From positions 1-8,980 of the forward strand of contig JAAXHE010000012.1 in assembly GCA_012271065.1 (NCBI GenBank): 8,980 bases of DNA. The letters are read 5' to 3'. Shown in pieces: positions 1 to 6,990 of this stretch. This stretch comes from Candidatus Latescibacterota bacterium. Lineage in GTDB: Bacteria > Latescibacterota > UBA2968 > GCA-2709665. The translations under genes were made by a program, and so were the position numbers. The notes below the pieces were generated by a model. The model saw only the letters and a list, made by a program, of their open reading frames with translations. It was not told where the DNA came from and ran no database searches. Every line of letters starts with the position of its first letter. The first letter of the stretch is position 1.

Positions 1-192
1 CCCGAAGAATTACGAATCAAGGCTAACTCACAACATTTGTAAGGCGTACCAATATCCCCTCACGGCTCGGCGAAAGCCTGCATGAAGTGTCGAGGCTATC
101 GTGTTTGACGCTCAACAGGCGATAATCTCAAGGTTGCACGACGCCACCTCCTTCTCTCAAGGTGATAATGACCATTTTTCTCGCATTTATTT
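1..192. other. Upstream non-coding stretch, no gene seen
   Basis: No open reading frame with coding character and no tRNA-like or rRNA-like segment is visible in the first 192 bases. A 5-bp inverted repeat (AGCCT at 75-79 with AGGCT at 93-97, 13-nt loop) has no following T-run, so it is not a convincing terminator. A TTGACG at 105-110 and a GATAAT at 121-126 look like promoter boxes but are only 10 bp apart, too close for a standard sigma70 promoter. The base composition becomes AT-rich from about 172, leading into the promoter at 193-221. Confidence 0.5.
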
Positions 193-221
193 TTGATTTT
201 CTGCTTACTAACTTATATATT
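193..221 (+). promoter_or_regulatory. Candidate sigma70-type promoter for rnr
   Basis: TTGATT (193-198, 4 of 6 matches to TTGACA) is followed after exactly 17 bp by TATATT (216-221, 5 of 6 matches to TATAAT), in the most AT-rich stretch of the upstream region. Transcription would begin near 228. The -35 box coincides with the TTG that opens the longest reading frame of rnr. If this promoter is used, that TTG is not in the transcript and translation must start further down. This is read from sequence only; no transcript data are available. Confidence 0.5.
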
Positions 222-2466
222 TAACGCGAACTCTGACGATCGTCCAAAAATAAGGAATTCGCCCCGCTGCATCAAGAAAATAGCGCCGTCGCCAACCCTC
301 AAGGAGGGTGTCAGGATCTACCGCGATCGGGTTCTGGATTTTATCCGAAGTGAATCCGGGCGCCCGCTCAAACCTCGCGAACTGAGCCGGGCATTGAGGG
401 TGCCCGAAAACGACTACCGGCGATTTCGACGGCTGCTCGTTCAGCTCGAACGGGAAGGCGCCATCGTCAAGTTGCGCAACAACCGTTTCGGCCCCCCGGC
501 CAAGCTCGATCTCGCCACGGGTCTGCTCAGCGTCAGTCCCGACGGTTTCGGTTTCGTCTGTCGCGATGGTGAAAGCCCGGATGTCTTTGTCGGCCCCGGG
601 GGCTTGCGAGGCGCGTTGCACGGCGACCGAGTCGTTGTCCGGACATCCCGGAGGCGCGGCGGCAATGAGATCAGCCGTGTACTCGAACGCGGCGCCCGAT
701 CCATTATCGGGATCTACCGCGCGGGAACCCGCTTCGGCTTCGTGGAACCCGACAACCCCCGATTTCCGCGGGATGTTTACATCTCTCCCGAAGATGCCGG
801 AGGCGCCGCGGACGGCCAACTGGTCGTCGTCCGCCTCCGACCCTGGCTCGCCGGGAATGCCAATCCTGAAGGCCAGGTCGTCGACGTTCTGGGCCAACCC
901 GGCGACCCGGGCATCGACACCCTTTCCATAGTGAAAGAGTACGACCTGCCCGTTGAATTTCCCCCGCATGTACTGGCAGCCGCACAGGCGTTTCCAGACC
1001 GGATTCCGGAGGCCGAAACCCTTAACCGGCTGGACCTTCGTCATCTCTTTTGCGTTACGATCGATCCGGAAGACGCCAGGGACCACGACGACGCGGTCTC
1101 TCTGGAAGACAGGCCGGGAGGCGGATACCGGCTGGGCGTACACATTGCCGACGTGGGCTACTACGTCAAGGAAGGCGGCCCGCTGGACCACGAAGCCCTG
1201 ACGCGAGGGACCAGCATCTACCTCGCGGACCGGGCGATACCCATGCTGCCGGAACGCCTCTCGGGAAACCTGTGTTCCCTGCTGCCCGGTAAGGACCGGC
1301 TTGCCGTGAGCGTACTGATCGACCTGGATGGGAACGGCCAGCCGCTGAAATCTCAGATCGCCCCGTCCACGGTCCGAAGCAGGGCGAGGCTGTCGTACCG
1401 CCAGGCACAGGAATTCCTCAATGGAAGCGGGTCGGCCGAACCTTCGCCGCAGTGCGCGCTCTTGCGGGAAATGGACCATCTGCGAAGAAGTATTACCGGC
1501 CGGCGAGTGAAGCGCGGTGCGATTGACTTCAACCTGACCGAACCGCGGATCGTCGTGGACGGCGAGGGCAACGTCGCCGAAATACGGAAGAGCGAACGCC
1601 TCGACAGTCACCGGATCATCGAGGAATTCATGCTGCTGGCCAACGAAACCGTGGCGCGCCATATCCGAGACCGGAATCTCCCGGGTCTGTACCGCATTCA
1701 CGAAAGGCCGGACGCGCGGAAACTTGCGGAATTCGCAGACACAGCCGCCGCCTTCGGGTTCGGCTTTCCGCGGAGGGACCGGATTACGCCCGCCGACATT
1801 CAGAAATTCCTGGCCGCAGTCGAAGGGAAGCGTTCAGGGCAGGTGCTGAACGCCAGGCTGCTGCAGTCCATGAAGAAAGCCGTCTATTCGCCTGAAAACA
1901 TCGGGCATTTCGGTCTCGCCTGTGACACGTACACCCACTTCACTTCCCCCATTCGGCGGTACCCCGACCTGATGATCCATCGGCTCCTGAAAGAAGCCGG
2001 CGGCCTGACCGAAGAACGAGAAAACGGGCTCCGGGAACGACTTCCGGCGCTCGGCGACGTCATTACCGGCCGGGAAACGGTGGCTCAGGAGGCGGAGCGG
2101 GCATCCGTCAAGGTCAAGCAGATCCGCTTTCTGGAGGATCGCGTCGGCGACGCCTTCAACGCGGTTATCGTTGGCGTCAGGGCCATGGGATTCTTCGCCG
2201 AACTCAACGACTATCTGATTGACGGTTTGGTCAGGGTCAGTACGATTGGAGACGACTACTACGTGTATCGCGAAAACGAAGGCGCTCTCATCGGACAACG
2301 CTCCGGAAGACGGTTCCGTCTGGGCGACCCGGTCGTAGTCCAGCTTGTCCGGGCGGACATAAGATTCCGACGGCTCGATTTCCTGTTGAAGGAAGGCGGT
2401 TCGAAGCCCGAACGGGGCCGCAACCACAGAAGTAGAGCCGGCAGACGCAGGCGACGCAGAAACTGA
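193..2466 (+). CDS. rnr: Ribonuclease R (3'-5' exoribonuclease, RNB family)
   Basis: This is a processive, hydrolytic 3'-5' exoribonuclease that degrades structured RNA in the cytoplasm and takes part in mRNA and rRNA turnover. Numbered from TTG 193 (757 aa), the order is: an N-terminal winged-helix-like segment (about 45-105), two cold-shock OB domains (about 108-235), the RNB catalytic domain (about 270-610), an S1 domain (about 650-732) and an Arg-rich tail ending in RRRRRRN. The RNB signature is visible as TIDPEDARDHDDA, giving the metal-binding Asp set D291, D297, D299 and D300 with the family spacing. HFTSPIRRYPDL (582-593) is the second RNB hallmark. The presence of both the winged helix and the S1 domain favours RNase R over RNase II. 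The first 41 residues are low-complexity and probably not translated. A start at ATC 316 would give 716 aa and begin just before the winged helix. purF follows 92 bp later on the same strand. Identity is near certain; the start is not. Confidence 0.96.
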   Translation: MIFCLLTYIFNANSDDRPKIRNSPRCIKKIAPSPTLKEGVRIYRDRVLDFIRSESGRPLKPRELSRALRVPENDYRRFRRLLVQLEREGAIVKLRNNRFGPPAKLDLATGLLSVSPDGFGFVCRDGESPDVFVGPGGLRGALHGDRVVVRTSRRRGGNEISRVLERGARSIIGIYRAGTRFGFVEPDNPRFPRDVYISPEDAGGAADGQLVVVRLRPWLAGNANPEGQVVDVLGQPGDPGIDTLSIVKEYDLPVEFPPHVLAAAQAFPDRIPEAETLNRLDLRHLFCVTIDPEDARDHDDAVSLEDRPGGGYRLGVHIADVGYYVKEGGPLDHEALTRGTSIYLADRAIPMLPERLSGNLCSLLPGKDRLAVSVLIDLDGNGQPLKSQIAPSTVRSRARLSYRQAQEFLNGSGSAEPSPQCALLREMDHLRRSITGRRVKRGAIDFNLTEPRIVVDGEGNVAEIRKSERLDSHRIIEEFMLLANETVARHIRDRNLPGLYRIHERPDARKLAEFADTAAAFGFGFPRRDRITPADIQKFLAAVEGKRSGQVLNARLLQSMKKAVYSPENIGHFGLACDTYTHFTSPIRRYPDLMIHRLLKEAGGLTEERENGLRERLPALGDVITGRETVAQEAERASVKVKQIRFLEDRVGDAFNAVIVGVRAMGFFAELNDYLIDGLVRVSTIGDDYYVYRENEGALIGQRSGRRFRLGDPVVVQLVRADIRFRRLDFLLKEGGSKPERGRNHRSRAGRRRRRRN
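301..307 (+). promoter_or_regulatory. Strong Shine-Dalgarno inside annotated rnr 5' end
   Basis: AAGGAGG at 301-307 is a near-perfect anti-16S match. The in-frame codon with ideal spacing (8 nt) is ATC at 316-318. No in-frame ATG, GTG or TTG lies within a useful distance: GTG 308-310 is out of frame and touches the SD, and TTG 394 and GTG 400 are far downstream. The site therefore argues for initiation at a rare ATC, or for a base error or variant at that codon. Confidence 0.55.
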
Positions 2467-2548
2467 CGATTACGAACACTGGAGAACGCGCCATCCCCCT
2501 GGCAGGTTAACGGTCTCTTCCATTACTATCAATCCGTACTCCGCCGAC

Positions 2549-2554
2549 AGGAGG
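2549..2554 (+). promoter_or_regulatory. Ribosome binding site of purF
   Basis: AGGAGG at 2549-2554 lies 4 nt before ATG 2559 (AGGAGGG and 3 nt if the next G is counted). It supports the chosen start, which also places the catalytic cysteine at the usual short distance from the N-terminus. The 92-bp gap after rnr shows no convincing terminator or spaced promoter, so co-transcription with rnr is possible. Confidence 0.75.
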
Positions 2555-2558
2555 GCCG

Positions 2559-3971
2559 ATGGATCAGAGCGTAAAACACTATTGCGGCATCTTCGGCATT
2601 TATGGGGACAGCGATGCTGCGAAACTCACCACGCTGGGCCTGCACGCCCTGCAGCACCGCGGCGAGGAGAGCAGCGGCATCGTTTCAGGTAACGGTGAGT
2701 ATCTGTTTCGCCATACCGAAATGGGTCAGGTTGCCGACGTGTTTGCCGACGGAGACGTATTGGATCGGCTTCCGGGCCACCTGGCCATCGGCCACAATCG
2801 GTATTCCACGACCGGATCTGACACCCTGACCAACGCCCAGCCCTTTCTGGCGGAGTGCCGGGACGCGTTTTTCGCCGTCGCGCACAACGGAAACCTCACC
2901 AATACCGCCGAACTCCGCAACCGGATGCAGGACGACGGCGCCATCTTTCAGACGACAACCGACAGCGAACTGATCCTGCATCTCGTCGCCAGATCCAGAG
3001 AAGACAAGATGGCCGATCGAATCATGGACGCCTTACGGCAGATCGAAGGCGCCTATTCTCTCGTCCTGGCCACTGAAAACCAGTTGTTCGCGGCGCGCGA
3101 TCCCTACGGATTCCGCCCGTTGTGCCTCGGCCAGCTGGGCGATGCCTGGATCGTCGCGTCCGAATCATGCGCGCTCGACATCATCTCCGCACGTTATATT
3201 CGCGACATCGAGCCCGGCGAACTCATCATGATCGATTCGCACGGTCTCCGCGCCTTTACGACCGCGGAAGCCGATCGCCACGCTTTCTGCATCTTCGAAT
3301 ACATCTATTTCTCACGGCCCGACAGCATCATCTTCGGCGACAACGTGGACAAGACCCGGCGGCGGCTGGGCAGGCAACTCGCCATAGAACAACCTGCCGC
3401 CGCGGACATCGTGATATCCGTGCCGGACTCCAGCAATACCGCGGCGCTGGGTTACGCCAATCAGTCCGGCATCAAACACGAAATCGGCCTTATACGGAAC
3501 CACTACGTCGGACGTACTTTTATCACACCCGGACAGGACAGTCGATCGTCCAAGGTCCGCCTCAAATTCAATCCGGTTCGGGGCGTTCTGAACGGCAAAC
3601 GGGTGGTTGTCGTGGAAGATTCGATCGTCCGGGGCACAACCCTCAAACACCTGGTACGAATGTTGCGGGAAGCGGGCGCCCGCCAGGTTCACGTGCGTGT
3701 CAGCTGTCCGCCTATCGTGGGTCCGTGCTTCTACGGAATCGACTTTCAGACCGAAAAGGAACTGATCGCCAGCGCCAAAACCGTGGAGCAAATCCGCGAA
3801 CACCTCGGCGTGGACAGCCTGGGATATCTCTCGCTCGACGGCATGCTCGGCGTGGCCCCCAACTCCTCGCTCCAGTATTGCACGGCCTGCTTTACCCGGG
3901 ACTATCCGATCCCCATCGAAAACGAGGCCGGAAAGCTGCTCCTCGAAAAACGAGCGGGCAACCTTTTCTGA
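2559..3971 (+). CDS. purF: Amidophosphoribosyltransferase (glutamine PRPP amidotransferase)
   Basis: This enzyme catalyses the committed first step of de novo purine synthesis: PRPP plus glutamine gives 5-phosphoribosylamine, glutamate and pyrophosphate, in the cytosol. The 470-aa length is full for the family. After an 8-residue propeptide, Cys9 (in CGIFGIYG) is the expected N-terminal nucleophile of the Ntn glutaminase domain. Glutamine-site motifs follow: GHNRYSTTG (78-86), HNGNL (109-113) and DSEL (135-138). The C-terminal phosphoribosyltransferase domain carries the PRPP loop VVVVEDSIVRGTT (349-361). Cysteines at 244 (AFCIFEYIYF), 390 (PCFYGID), 441 and 444 (CTAC) match the four [4Fe-4S] ligands known from the Bacillus subtilis type, so this is the Fe-S, propeptide-processed form rather than the E. 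coli type. In relatives, AMP/GMP feedback inhibits the enzyme and oxygen inactivates its cluster. The next gene starts 87 bp downstream. No other pur gene is in the window. Confidence 0.97.
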   Translation: MDQSVKHYCGIFGIYGDSDAAKLTTLGLHALQHRGEESSGIVSGNGEYLFRHTEMGQVADVFADGDVLDRLPGHLAIGHNRYSTTGSDTLTNAQPFLAECRDAFFAVAHNGNLTNTAELRNRMQDDGAIFQTTTDSELILHLVARSREDKMADRIMDALRQIEGAYSLVLATENQLFAARDPYGFRPLCLGQLGDAWIVASESCALDIISARYIRDIEPGELIMIDSHGLRAFTTAEADRHAFCIFEYIYFSRPDSIIFGDNVDKTRRRLGRQLAIEQPAAADIVISVPDSSNTAALGYANQSGIKHEIGLIRNHYVGRTFITPGQDSRSSKVRLKFNPVRGVLNGKRVVVVEDSIVRGTTLKHLVRMLREAGARQVHVRVSCPPIVGPCFYGIDFQTEKELIASAKTVEQIREHLGVDSLGYLSLDGMLGVAPNSSLQYCTACFTRDYPIPIENEAGKLLLEKRAGNLF

Positions 3972-4058
3972 TCCGGATCGTGAAAGGATCTGAATCCCGT
4001 TCCATACGGTCTCACATCCTGTCTGACACGCTATGCTTCCGGAATCAACGCATCGAAT

Positions 4059-5969
4059 ATGAAAACACGTACAATCCTTGTCCTCCTGGGTCTCGCGGGC
4101 ATTGCGGGTTGCGCCGCGCCCGGACAGACCGTCAAACCTCCCCGACCCGAACCTCGCGGCACGGATTCCCGGGCGTTGGGTCATTTTATCGATGCCAAAA
4201 GGTTCAAGCTTGCAGGACAGATTGAAGAAGCCGTTGAGTCGCTGAAAGCGGCCATTGCCATCGATTCCACCGCTGCCACGCTTTACAATTCACTTGCCCG
4301 CAATCTGATCTCATTGAACCGCATAGCCGAAGCGGACGAAGCGGCACGAAAAGCCGTGCAACTGGAACCCGGATCGCCGGGCCATCGATGGCTGCTGTAC
4401 GACACCCTGGTCAAAGGACAGCGGGATACCCTGCTCGCAACGGCTCAACTCGAGGCCATCACGCGCCTCGATCCCTCGGATTTCAGGGCATATACCCACC
4501 TGCTCCAGATCTATACGAACAGACAGCAGCGCGAGGACGTACTGCGTATACTGGATCGGGCCGCGTCCGTGCCAACGCCGAACATACGGTTCAATCTGTT
4601 GATCGCCGACGGGTATCATCGGCTGAATCTGCCTTTCAGGGCGGCCGGCATCTACCGCCGTATCCTGCATCGCGATCCGGAACAGGTGCAGATCTGGAAT
4701 CGCCTTGGCGACCTGACGTTCGCCGGGGGCGACACCCTTGAGGCCGCGGTAATCTATCGTTCCGGTCTGGCGCATTTTCAACACCGCTTGAACAAGACCA
4801 CGGTCGCGCTCTGGAAAAAGCTGATTGCAATTTACGATCGAGACGACCATCTGGAAGCCCTGATATCCGAAACCCCGTTGGATACGCTTTTTGTCGACCG
4901 GCTTTCTTTCCACCTCCCCCGCAGCGTTCCTGAGTCGGGCGAAGGGACCGACCTTGACACGCTGCGCTTTCGGCACACGGAAGCCCTTCTGAACAGTCTG
5001 ATCGGGGAACTGCCCCATCGACACGACCTGCTGGGGAGGAAGGCGTCGCTGCTTCTGGACATGGACCGCCCCGAGGAGGCACGGCAATCCTTTATTTTGG
5101 CGACATCTCTCGACTCCGACCCGAGGTACCGTCTGGGCATTGCCCATACCTATCTGAACCAACAGGATTGGGACCCCGCCATCGGGATTTTTAATGAACT
5201 CTTAGGCGAAACGCCTGCCGACTCCGATCTCTACGCCCGTATCGTATTCGATCTCGGGCGGGCGTACGCCATGAGCAATCGTACGGCAGAGGCGAGAAAC
5301 GTCTACCGCCAGGCCGTTAACGCCCGGCCGGATGAGCTTCGCTTTCGGCTGGCGATTGGCCGTGCCTATCTTGCAGAGAAAGACTGGGACGCCGCAATTC
5401 CGGAACTCGAAAGCCTTCTGAGTCGCCTTGAAGACGAAACGGAACTCCTGGAGGACGTACTGTACGATCTGGGTCACGGTTACGAGCGTGCCGGGCGGTT
5501 CGAAAGCGCCGTTGCCGTATTCCAGCGCCTTCTTGCCAGGACGCCCGACAACCACCAGGCGTTGAACTATCTGGGTTATATGTTCGCGGAAAAAGGCGTT
5601 CGCCTTGGGGAAGCGGAGGGTTATATCGAAAGGGCATTGAGGGGCGACCCGCACAACGGCGCGTACCTGGACAGCATGGGATGGGTCTATTTCCAGCAAC
5701 AGCGATACGGCGAGGCGATGCGTTTTCTCAAGCTTGCATTGAAAGCCGAAGAAAGCAGGCTGAACGAGATCGACATGGAGCTCCGAACAGCCGGTCAGCT
5801 TGAAAATTTATCGATCATTCTGGACCACGTCGGCGATGCCGCCCGGGCCCTGGGCAACGTTGACGAAGCCATCAGACACTGGCGGCGCGCGGCCGATCTG
5901 AATCCCGGAAACGATTCCATCCGGCGCAAATTGCAGTCCTTGCGCCCCAACGACGCAAGCGGACCCTGA
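4059..5969 (+). CDS. TPR-repeat outer-membrane-type lipoprotein
   Basis: This 636-aa protein begins with a short lipoprotein signal peptide: Lys/Arg at positions 2 and 4, a hydrophobic core, and a lipobox IAGC with Cys18 as the lipidated residue. The mature part is almost entirely helical tetratricopeptide repeats, recognisable by the W/L-G-Y-A-F-A-P pattern. One block spans about residues 40-235. A less regular segment rich in charged residues spans about 240-305, and a second block runs about 306-625. The motif AYLDSMGWVYFQQQRYGEAM (from about residue 535) is typical of the C-terminal TPR units of such lipoproteins. TPR proteins are protein-binding scaffolds; no catalytic motif is seen. The periplasmic location and partner-binding role are inferred from the lipobox and repeats. 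There is no strong SD before ATG 4059. The stop is one base from the next lipoprotein gene, so the two are probably co-translated. In some Proteobacteria a comparable TPR gene lies next to lolB and ispE, and in Bacteroidota TPR genes lie near DUF4292 genes, which supports an envelope role. Confidence 0.85.
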   Translation: MKTRTILVLLGLAGIAGCAAPGQTVKPPRPEPRGTDSRALGHFIDAKRFKLAGQIEEAVESLKAAIAIDSTAATLYNSLARNLISLNRIAEADEAARKAVQLEPGSPGHRWLLYDTLVKGQRDTLLATAQLEAITRLDPSDFRAYTHLLQIYTNRQQREDVLRILDRAASVPTPNIRFNLLIADGYHRLNLPFRAAGIYRRILHRDPEQVQIWNRLGDLTFAGGDTLEAAVIYRSGLAHFQHRLNKTTVALWKKLIAIYDRDDHLEALISETPLDTLFVDRLSFHLPRSVPESGEGTDLDTLRFRHTEALLNSLIGELPHRHDLLGRKASLLLDMDRPEEARQSFILATSLDSDPRYRLGIAHTYLNQQDWDPAIGIFNELLGETPADSDLYARIVFDLGRAYAMSNRTAEARNVYRQAVNARPDELRFRLAIGRAYLAEKDWDAAIPELESLLSRLEDETELLEDVLYDLGHGYERAGRFESAVAVFQRLLARTPDNHQALNYLGYMFAEKGVRLGEAEGYIERALRGDPHNGAYLDSMGWVYFQQQRYGEAMRFLKLALKAEESRLNEIDMELRTAGQLENLSIILDHVGDAARALGNVDEAIRHWRRAADLNPGNDSIRRKLQSLRPNDASGP

Positions 5970-5970
5970 A

Positions 5971-6768
5971 ATGGCATACCATCAGCGGTCCGGAGCGCGA
6001 TTCATCACGCCGAAGCCCGCCCTCTGTTTTCTATTCCTCGCGCTTTCCGGCTGCACCGCATCCCTCTCACGCCTTCCGGAAGTTGCACCCGTTTCGACCC
6101 CCGCAGAACTGCTGCGCATCGTCTCGTCCAGGTCCGACGGCCTTCACGACCTTGAGGTCCGTGCCGGTATCAACATACGTGTAGACGGCGTCAAACAGAA
6201 CGGCGTTGTCGTCCTTTTCTTCCGGTCGCCGGACGCATTGAAAATTGAGATGAGGGTGCTGTTCAGCAGCGTCCTCTCCGCGCTTGCCCGCGGCGACTCG
6301 CTCGCGGTATACCTGGCCAAAACCAACCACTATCTGGAGGGGCCGTCGGAGGACGTACTGCGCACGGTCACGGGGGTGGACCTCACGCCTTACGGGGCGC
6401 GCGAGGCGATATTGGGCCTCGTCAACCTTTCGCCGCTGAGTCTGCCGCGAATCGGCGGGTTTGAGACCCTCCGCGACAGTCTCGTCGTGGAGATTATCGA
6501 ACCGCTGTGGACACGCCGCCTTCGTTTTGACCCCCGCACGGCCGTGCTGCTCGAAGAAAGGGTTTATTCGCCCCAGGGGATGTTGATTTCCCGCCGTACC
6601 CTCTCCGAATACCAGCTTCAGAACGGCATCGCCCTTCCGCGCCGGATGGAGATTGTCCAGGGCAGCGACCGGATCCGGATTCAGGTCAGCAGCCGGAAAG
6701 TCAACTCCGGCGTTCCGGATCACAGGTTTCAGATAAAGGTGCCCGGCGACGTCATCCGGGTTGAATGA
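5971..6768 (+). CDS. LolB/DUF4292-like outer membrane lipoprotein
   Basis: This is a 265-aa protein. Its N-terminus has Arg/Lys residues, a hydrophobic core and the lipobox LSGC, with Cys28 as the predicted lipidated residue. The mature part (about 45-262) reads as an alternating beta-strand protein. The pattern around residues 60-160 (a strand with VRAGINIRVDG, then VVLFFRSPDALKIEM, ALARGDSLAVYLAKTNHYLEG, and a short LTPYGAREAILGL helix) resembles the LolA/LolB convex-barrel fold and the DUF4292 family. LolB receives lipoproteins from LolA and inserts them into the outer membrane. That role is only suggested here, from fold-like pattern and from the TPR neighbour. Start ATG 5971 follows the upstream TGA by one base, so translation is likely coupled. 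The gene is the last one on this strand; no ispE and no M23 peptidase follows, which are the next genes in some related clusters. It could also be a lineage-specific lipoprotein of unknown function. Confidence 0.7.
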   Translation: MAYHQRSGARFITPKPALCFLFLALSGCTASLSRLPEVAPVSTPAELLRIVSSRSDGLHDLEVRAGINIRVDGVKQNGVVVLFFRSPDALKIEMRVLFSSVLSALARGDSLAVYLAKTNHYLEGPSEDVLRTVTGVDLTPYGAREAILGLVNLSPLSLPRIGGFETLRDSLVVEIIEPLWTRRLRFDPRTAVLLEERVYSPQGMLISRRTLSEYQLQNGIALPRRMEIVQGSDRIRIQVSSRKVNSGVPDHRFQIKVPGDVIRVE

Positions 6769-6795
6769 CATCCATCACTGCACCTTCGATACGAC

Positions 6796-6877
6796 CTCTT
6801 CCCAAAACTGCCTTCCTTTGTATTCGCTGGGGTGTTTGATTCCACGGGAATGGGTAAACCGAGGCAAGAGGGAAGAG
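6796..6877. repeat. Long imperfect inverted repeat with nested hairpin
   Basis: CTCTTCCC (6796-6803) pairs perfectly with GGGAAGAG (6870-6877). After a 5x3-nt internal loop, TGCCT (6809-6813) pairs with AGGCA (6862-6866). Within the enclosed 48-nt loop, ATTCC (6839-6843) and GGAAT (6847-6851) form a 3-nt-loop hairpin. The element sits between two convergent genes. It lacks a T-run on either side, so it is not a classic intrinsic terminator. A bidirectional or Rho-assisted transcription end, or a structured RNA, remains possible. Confidence 0.4.
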
Positions 6878-6887
6878 CGTACCCACC

Positions 6888-6931
6888 GTGTGCCTCTCCG
6901 CAGTCGCCATTGACGATCGGAGGATGCGCAC
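6888..6931. repeat. Second stem-loop in the convergent gap
   Basis: GTGTGC (6888-6893) pairs with GCGCAC (6926-6931), with one G-U pair on the RNA. A small internal loop follows, then CTCCG (6896-6900) pairs with CGGAG (6918-6922). The 17-nt apical loop can close further through GTC (6903-6905) and GAC (6912-6914). There is no adjacent poly-T tract. It lies 59 bp before the 3' end of the leftward methyltransferase gene, so on the minus strand it would be in the 3' untranslated region. Confidence 0.4.
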
Positions 6932-6990
6932 CGTCTGCCTTGATTCCCTTTCAATTCCGATTCAAAGATCTGATTGTGTCTCTTCTTTTG

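Noticed and set aside
105..126. TTGACG and GATAAT as a promoter upstream of rnr
   Set aside because: The boxes are only 10 bp apart, well below the roughly 16-18 bp needed. The pair at 193-221 is better.
168..224. 18-codon ATG frame (MTIFLAFIFDFLLTNLYI) preceded by AAGG, a possible leader peptide
   Set aside because: It overlaps the better-supported promoter at 193-221, has no regulatory codon run and no visible attenuator after it. The hydrophobic look follows from the AT-rich DNA.
208..1701. 497-codon open frame antisense to rnr
   Set aside because: It lies wholly opposite a gene with clear catalytic motifs. The translation shows no recognisable domain, and long antisense frames are expected in high-GC coding sequence.
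3970..3979. 10-bp palindrome GATCCGGATC at the purF stop codon
   Set aside because: With no loop it cannot form a terminator hairpin. No second copy was noticed, and a 10-bp palindrome is not surprising in 9 kb.
3122..4225. 367-codon frame overlapping purF out of frame and running into the TPR gene
   Set aside because: The protein is extremely Arg-rich and low in hydrophobic residues, as expected of a shifted frame of a GC-rich gene. The purF frame has every conserved motif.
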